DNA of 64,000 bases from Paenarthrobacter nitroguajacolicus (GTDB lineage: Bacteria; Actinomycetota; Actinomycetes; Actinomycetales; Micrococcaceae). The stretch covers positions 21,851-85,850 of the forward strand of contig NZ_JAQPPK010000024.1 of NCBI RefSeq assembly GCF_029952445.1, in the 5' to 3' direction. Shown here one piece after another: positions 61,236 to 64,000 of this stretch (within the stretch, counting starts at the first letter, position 1; each line of letters starts with the position of its first letter). The notes beneath the pieces were generated by a model that was not told the DNA's origin, ran no database searches, and worked only from the letters and a program-made list of their open reading frames with translations. Position numbers and translations under genes: made by a program.

Positions 61236-61826
61236 TCACACCATCGACGGTGTGCCTGAACTGGCCGCCGTGATGGCGTGCAGCGCACGTTCCAGGACAT
61301 CGCTGATGGAACCGGTACCGTTTGCCCTGGCCAGTATCCCGCGCTCGGAGTAGCGCGAAACGACTGGCTCGGTTTGCCGGTGGTACAGCTCGAGGCGATG
61401 CTTGATGACCTGCTCCGTGTCGTCGGTTCGTCCCGATTCGACTGCGCGGGCCAGCAAACGGGACACGAGTTCGCCGTCTGGGACCACAAGCTGGAGCACG
61501 GCGCTGATTCCCGGCTTCTCGGCGCTGAGGATGCCATCCAGATAGTCAGCCTGAGCCACGGTCCGGGGGTAGCCGTCCAGGAGGAATCCTTGTTCGGCGT
61601 CCCTTTCATGCAGTCGGTCCCGGACCATTTCATTCGTGATGGCGTCAGGTACGAAGTCTCCGCTGTCCATGAAGTTTTTGGCTTCTTGGCCTAGCTGCGT
61701 CAGGTTTCTGACGTTCTCCCTGAAGATATCGCCGGTGGATATGGCAGGGACACCCAGCTTCTCCGAGATGAGGGCAGCCTGTGTGCCCTTTCCGGAGCCG
61801 GGAGCACCAATAATCAACAATCTCAT
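61236..61826 (-). CDS. Adenylate kinase, short actinobacterial type (probable extra copy)
   Basis: 196 residues from ATG 61826 (AAGGA upstream). P-loop LIIGAPGSGKGTQAALISEK, the NMP-binding VPAISTGDIFRENV, GFLLDGYPRTVAQADYLD and the short LID typical of the ~190-residue actinobacterial enzymes. It interconverts ATP, AMP and ADP. The housekeeping adk normally lies in the ribosomal-protein secY operon; a position next to prpC and behind a small unknown gene suggests a second copy. Perhaps it recycles AMP from acyl-CoA synthetase activity in propionate use; that is speculation. Confidence 0.88.
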   Translation of the reverse strand: MRLLIIGAPGSGKGTQAALISEKLGVPAISTGDIFRENVRNLTQLGQEAKNFMDSGDFVPDAITNEMVRDRLHERDAEQGFLLDGYPRTVAQADYLDGILSAEKPGISAVLQLVVPDGELVSRLLARAVESGRTDDTEQVIKHRLELYHRQTEPVVSRYSERGILARANGTGSISDVLERALHAITAASSGTPSMV

Positions 61827-62089
61827 GTCACTCGTCCTTGGAGGTGTGTTGCTGGGTGGTCTGGAGCGTCTTGTTGGGAGAGATCCCACTGGTAGCGGGC
61901 GTAAACCTCTCTGCTGCCTGATTTCTCGACCATTTCCCGGGGCCATGGCCCCTCGGCGGAAAGCCAGATGATCGAGTTGTCCGGCATCACGGCATCCACG
62001 ATGCCGTTTCGTACGAAGTGTCCGCCTTGGCGGATTTCCACGTGTTGGCCCAAGAGTCGTCCCCAGTCAGGTTGTGGGTGCAGGTCCAT
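61823..62089 (-). CDS. Small conserved-looking protein coupled to adenylate kinase
   Basis: 88 residues from ATG 62089 (AGAGGAAC upstream); stop overlaps the adenylate kinase start (ATGA, 61823-61826). The segment VEIRQGGHFVRNGIVDAVMP then NSIIWLSAEGPWPREMVEKS suggests a small β-barrel, with an aromatic-rich second half. No family recognised. Tight coupling suggests a joint role with the kinase. Confidence 0.7.
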   Translation of the reverse strand: MDLHPQPDWGRLLGQHVEIRQGGHFVRNGIVDAVMPDNSIIWLSAEGPWPREMVEKSGSREVYARYQWDLSQQDAPDHPATHLQGRVT

Positions 62090-62143
62090 GGTTGTTCCTC
62101 TCTTCTGCAGAGGCCCTTGTCGCGAGGGCGACATCAAAATGGC

Positions 62144-62210
62144 GGCGGTGAGGCACCGAAACGTTGCGATAGTTGTGATGATCCGGGTGATCATCCGGTG
62201 CCTCACCGCC
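62144..62210. repeat. Compound inverted repeat downstream of prpC
   Basis: Perfect 15-bp outer arms GGCGGTGAGGCACCG and CGGTGCCTCACCGCC enclose a 37-base loop that itself contains ATGATC-CGGGT-GATCAT. It lies 24 bp past the prpC stop. On the minus strand the outer stem is followed by ATTTT, so it may terminate or attenuate read-through into the kinase pair. Confidence 0.75.
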
Positions 62211-62233
62211 AGTTCAGGGGCTCGACGGCGACA

Positions 62234-63370
62234 TCACAGTGAGCGTTGTTCCGCACCGTTGTATGCACTCAGTGGGCGGATCAGGGAGTTCGCTGCCGCC
62301 TGTTCCATGATGTGTGCGGTCCAGCCGGTGATGCGGCTGGCGACGAAGATAGGTGTGAATGTCGGGGTGTCGAAGCCCATGAGGTGGTAGGTGGGCCCGG
62401 TGGGGTAGTCGAGGTTGGGCTTGATGGCCTTGGCCTCGTCCATGGCCTGCTCGAGTCCGTTGTAGAGGCCAAGGAGTTCGGGTCGTCCGTAGTGGGCGAT
62501 CATCTTGTCCAGTGCGGCCTTCATGGTGGGGACGCGGGAGTCGCCGTGTTTGTAGACGCGGTGTCCGAAGCCCATGACTTTCTTCTTCTGGGACAGGGCA
62601 TCTTCCATCCAGGTTTTCGCGCGGGAGGCTGCCTCTTCGAGGGACTCTTCACTCCGGATGCCGATTTCGTCGAAGGTGTGCATCACGGCCTCGTTGGCGC
62701 CGCCGTGCAACGGACCTTTGAGTGCACCGATGGCTGCCGTCACGGCCGAGTGCAGGTCCGAGAGGGTGGAGGTGACAACCCTGGCGGTGAACGTGGAGGC
62801 GTTGAAGGAGTGCTCGGCGTAGAGGATCATTGAGACGTTGAACGCCTCTACCACCTCGGGGACCTGTTCTTCACCGAATGTCATCCACAGGAAGTTCGCG
62901 GAGTAGTCCAGATCTTCTCGCGGCTCCACAACATCCTGGCCCCGGCGGCGACGCTGATCGTAGGCCACCACAGCAGGCATGGCCGCAAAAAGCTCCATCG
63001 CCTTGGCCATATTGCCTTCCACCGATGAGTCTTCGGCCAGTGGATGACAGGCACCAATGATGGACGTGGCTGTCCTGCATACGTCCATGGGATGAGTCGT
63101 CAGGGGAAGCGCGTCGATCGCGAACTTCACCACTGGATTCAGGGCGCGGCCCGCCCGCTCGCGGGCGGTGAATTCGGCCAGCTGCGATTCGTTGGGCAGC
63201 TCCCCGTTCCACAAGAGGTAGGCAACCTCTTCGAAGCTGCATTTGGCGGCCAATTCCTGGACCGGGTACCCGCGGTACAGCAGGGAGTTGGTGTCGGGGT
63301 TTACCTTCGAGACGGCGGTGTAGTCCACCACGACGCCGGCAAGGCCCTTTCGGATTTCTGATTCAGGCAT
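62234..63370 (-). CDS. prpC: 2-methylcitrate synthase / citrate synthase
   Basis: 378 residues from ATG 63370, with an AAAGGAGT ribosome-binding site; the upstream extension is rejected. The citrate-synthase catalytic set is visible: AEHSFNAST with its His, GPLHGGANEAVM with its His, and GFGHRVYKHGDSRVPT. The short length and adjacency to prpB identify the methylcitrate form, which joins propionyl-CoA and oxaloacetate. Part of the propionate catabolic operon whose earlier genes lie beyond the window. Confidence 0.92.
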   Translation of the reverse strand: MPESEIRKGLAGVVVDYTAVSKVNPDTNSLLYRGYPVQELAAKCSFEEVAYLLWNGELPNESQLAEFTARERAGRALNPVVKFAIDALPLTTHPMDVCRTATSIIGACHPLAEDSSVEGNMAKAMELFAAMPAVVAYDQRRRRGQDVVEPREDLDYSANFLWMTFGEEQVPEVVEAFNVSMILYAEHSFNASTFTARVVTSTLSDLHSAVTAAIGALKGPLHGGANEAVMHTFDEIGIRSEESLEEAASRAKTWMEDALSQKKKVMGFGHRVYKHGDSRVPTMKAALDKMIAHYGRPELLGLYNGLEQAMDEAKAIKPNLDYPTGPTYHLMGFDTPTFTPIFVASRITGWTAHIMEQAAANSLIRPLSAYNGAEQRSL

Positions 63371-63416
63371 GATTGGAACTCCTTTGTTCTGTGTCGAATG
63401 TTCTGTATCGGGTGCG

Positions 63417-64000
63417 TTACCGGACACCCGGTACTGCGAAGTTGAATACGCCGGTATCGAATTGGTTGTATGCCTCGTAGTCCACGAGTTCGTAGAGCCG
63501 GGCACGGGTGAGCATCTCGCCAACGCGCACCTCCTGTGTGCCCAGGCGTTGAAGGGTCTCGAGAGTACGCTCTGCGGCGCCCATGGCAATGCGGAGGAGG
63601 GTGACGGGGTAGATGACCATGTTCACTCCGACTGCTTGGAGTTGGTCGATGGTGAAGAGGTCGCTTTTGCCGAACTCGGTCATGTTGGCCAGGATGGGCA
63701 CGTCCACGGCGTCGCGGATGGCTTGGAACTCGTCCAGGGTGGCCATGGCTTCGGGGAAGATCGCGTCTGCTCCGGCGTCCACCAGGGCGCGGGCGCGGTC
63801 TTGGGCGGCGTGGATTCCTTCGGTCGCGCGGATGTCGGTGCGGGCCATGATGAGGAAGTTCGGGTCGCGGCGGGCGTCGGCTGCGGCGCGGATGCGTTTG
63901 GTGGCGGTGTCGAGGTCGACGACGTTTTTGCCGTCGAGGTGTCCGCAGCGTTTGGGGTTGAATTGGTCCTCGATGTGGCAGCCGGCGAGGCCGGCGTTTT
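63417..64000 (-). CDS. prpB: Methylisocitrate lyase, partial (5' end outside window)
   Basis: 193 C-terminal residues are inside the window; the frame is open to the edge, so the ATG at 63848 is internal. AGLAGCHIEDQFNPKRCGHL includes the catalytic Cys-containing loop region and the E-D metal-binding pair, followed by FLIMARTD and FPEAM. It splits 2-methylisocitrate to pyruvate and succinate. The stop is 46 bp before prpC. Confidence 0.92.
   Translation of the reverse strand, partial: NAGLAGCHIEDQFNPKRCGHLDGKNVVDLDTATKRIRAAADARRDPNFLIMARTDIRATEGIHAAQDRARALVDAGADAIFPEAMATLDEFQAIRDAVDVPILANMTEFGKSDLFTIDQLQAVGVNMVIYPVTLLRIAMGAAERTLETLQRLGTQEVRVGEMLTRARLYELVDYEAYNQFDTGVFNFAVPGVR

Noticed and set aside
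1..64000. CRISPR array, insertion sequences or prophage
   Set aside because: No regularly spaced repeats, transposase or integrase domains, or phage structural genes were found on either strand.

Overview
The window is high-GC actinobacterial chromosome, most likely Arthrobacter/Paenarthrobacter (Micrococcaceae). This is an inference from G/C-ending codons, frequent GTG/TTG starts, ATGA stop-start overlaps and gene content; there is no rRNA or other direct marker. No tRNA, rRNA, CRISPR array, intact transposase or prophage was seen. Genes are packed in operons, separated by a few gene-poor stretches holding decayed genes.

Layout. (1) 59-8519, sulfur acquisition: metQ, an NtaA-type FMN monooxygenase and a GNAT enzyme on the minus strand, divergent from metN-metI and an SsuD-like monooxygenase; then a CBS/MFS remnant junction, a single-domain rhodanese and another luciferase-like monooxygenase. 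(2) 8520-10224, a VOC gene and a GAF-ANTAR remnant. (3) 10225-18084, a minus operon of a GlcD-like FAD oxidase, a complete oligopeptide-type ABC transporter and an aminotransferase; divergent from it is an orphan SsuA-like binding protein with a promoter overlapped by a palindrome. (4) 19789-22237, gene-poor: terminator, antitoxin fragment, HTH regulator, paired palindromes and a GNAT remnant. (5) 22238-38195, a catabolic island. A FadR-type GntR regulator, two LigI-like amidohydrolases, a convincing LigJ (4-oxalomesaconate hydratase), an HpcH/HpaI aldolase, three Pht5-like proteins, a ThDP enzyme, a CoxG-like protein and an Fe3+/polyamine-type ABC importer are arranged divergently around TTGT-N3-ACAA operators; a MarR-MFS pair closes it. 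(6) 38275-39167, a decayed RHH-Doc toxin-antitoxin pair. (7) 39095-42864, a mes methionine-synthase operon (flavin reductase, mesD, mesX) with a divergent LysR gene. (8) 43145-46886, a Moco oxidoreductase-flavoreductase-DUF6510 trio, a SnoaL-like protein, a VOC-HxlR pair with a perfect operator, and a CMD protein. (9) 46278-56306, a second organosulfur-type operon (NtaA-like monooxygenase, tandem rhodanese, oligopeptide-type ABC transporter, luciferase-like monooxygenase, two CMD proteins). (10) 56548-61136, an aldehyde and an alcohol dehydrogenase divergent from an AcoR-like activator. (11) 61236-64000, an extra adenylate kinase with a small partner, then the propionate genes prpC and prpB (prpB runs off the window).

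Functionally, much of the window appears to concern sulfur: methionine uptake, four or five flavin monooxygenases of organosulfur-type families, two rhodaneses, a sulfonate-type binding protein and a folate-independent methionine synthase. The other theme is carbon scavenging. The island in (5) has the enzyme types for the lower part of a 4-oxalomesaconate pathway but no ring-cleavage dioxygenase, so its substrate is unknown and it is the best candidate here for an undescribed system.
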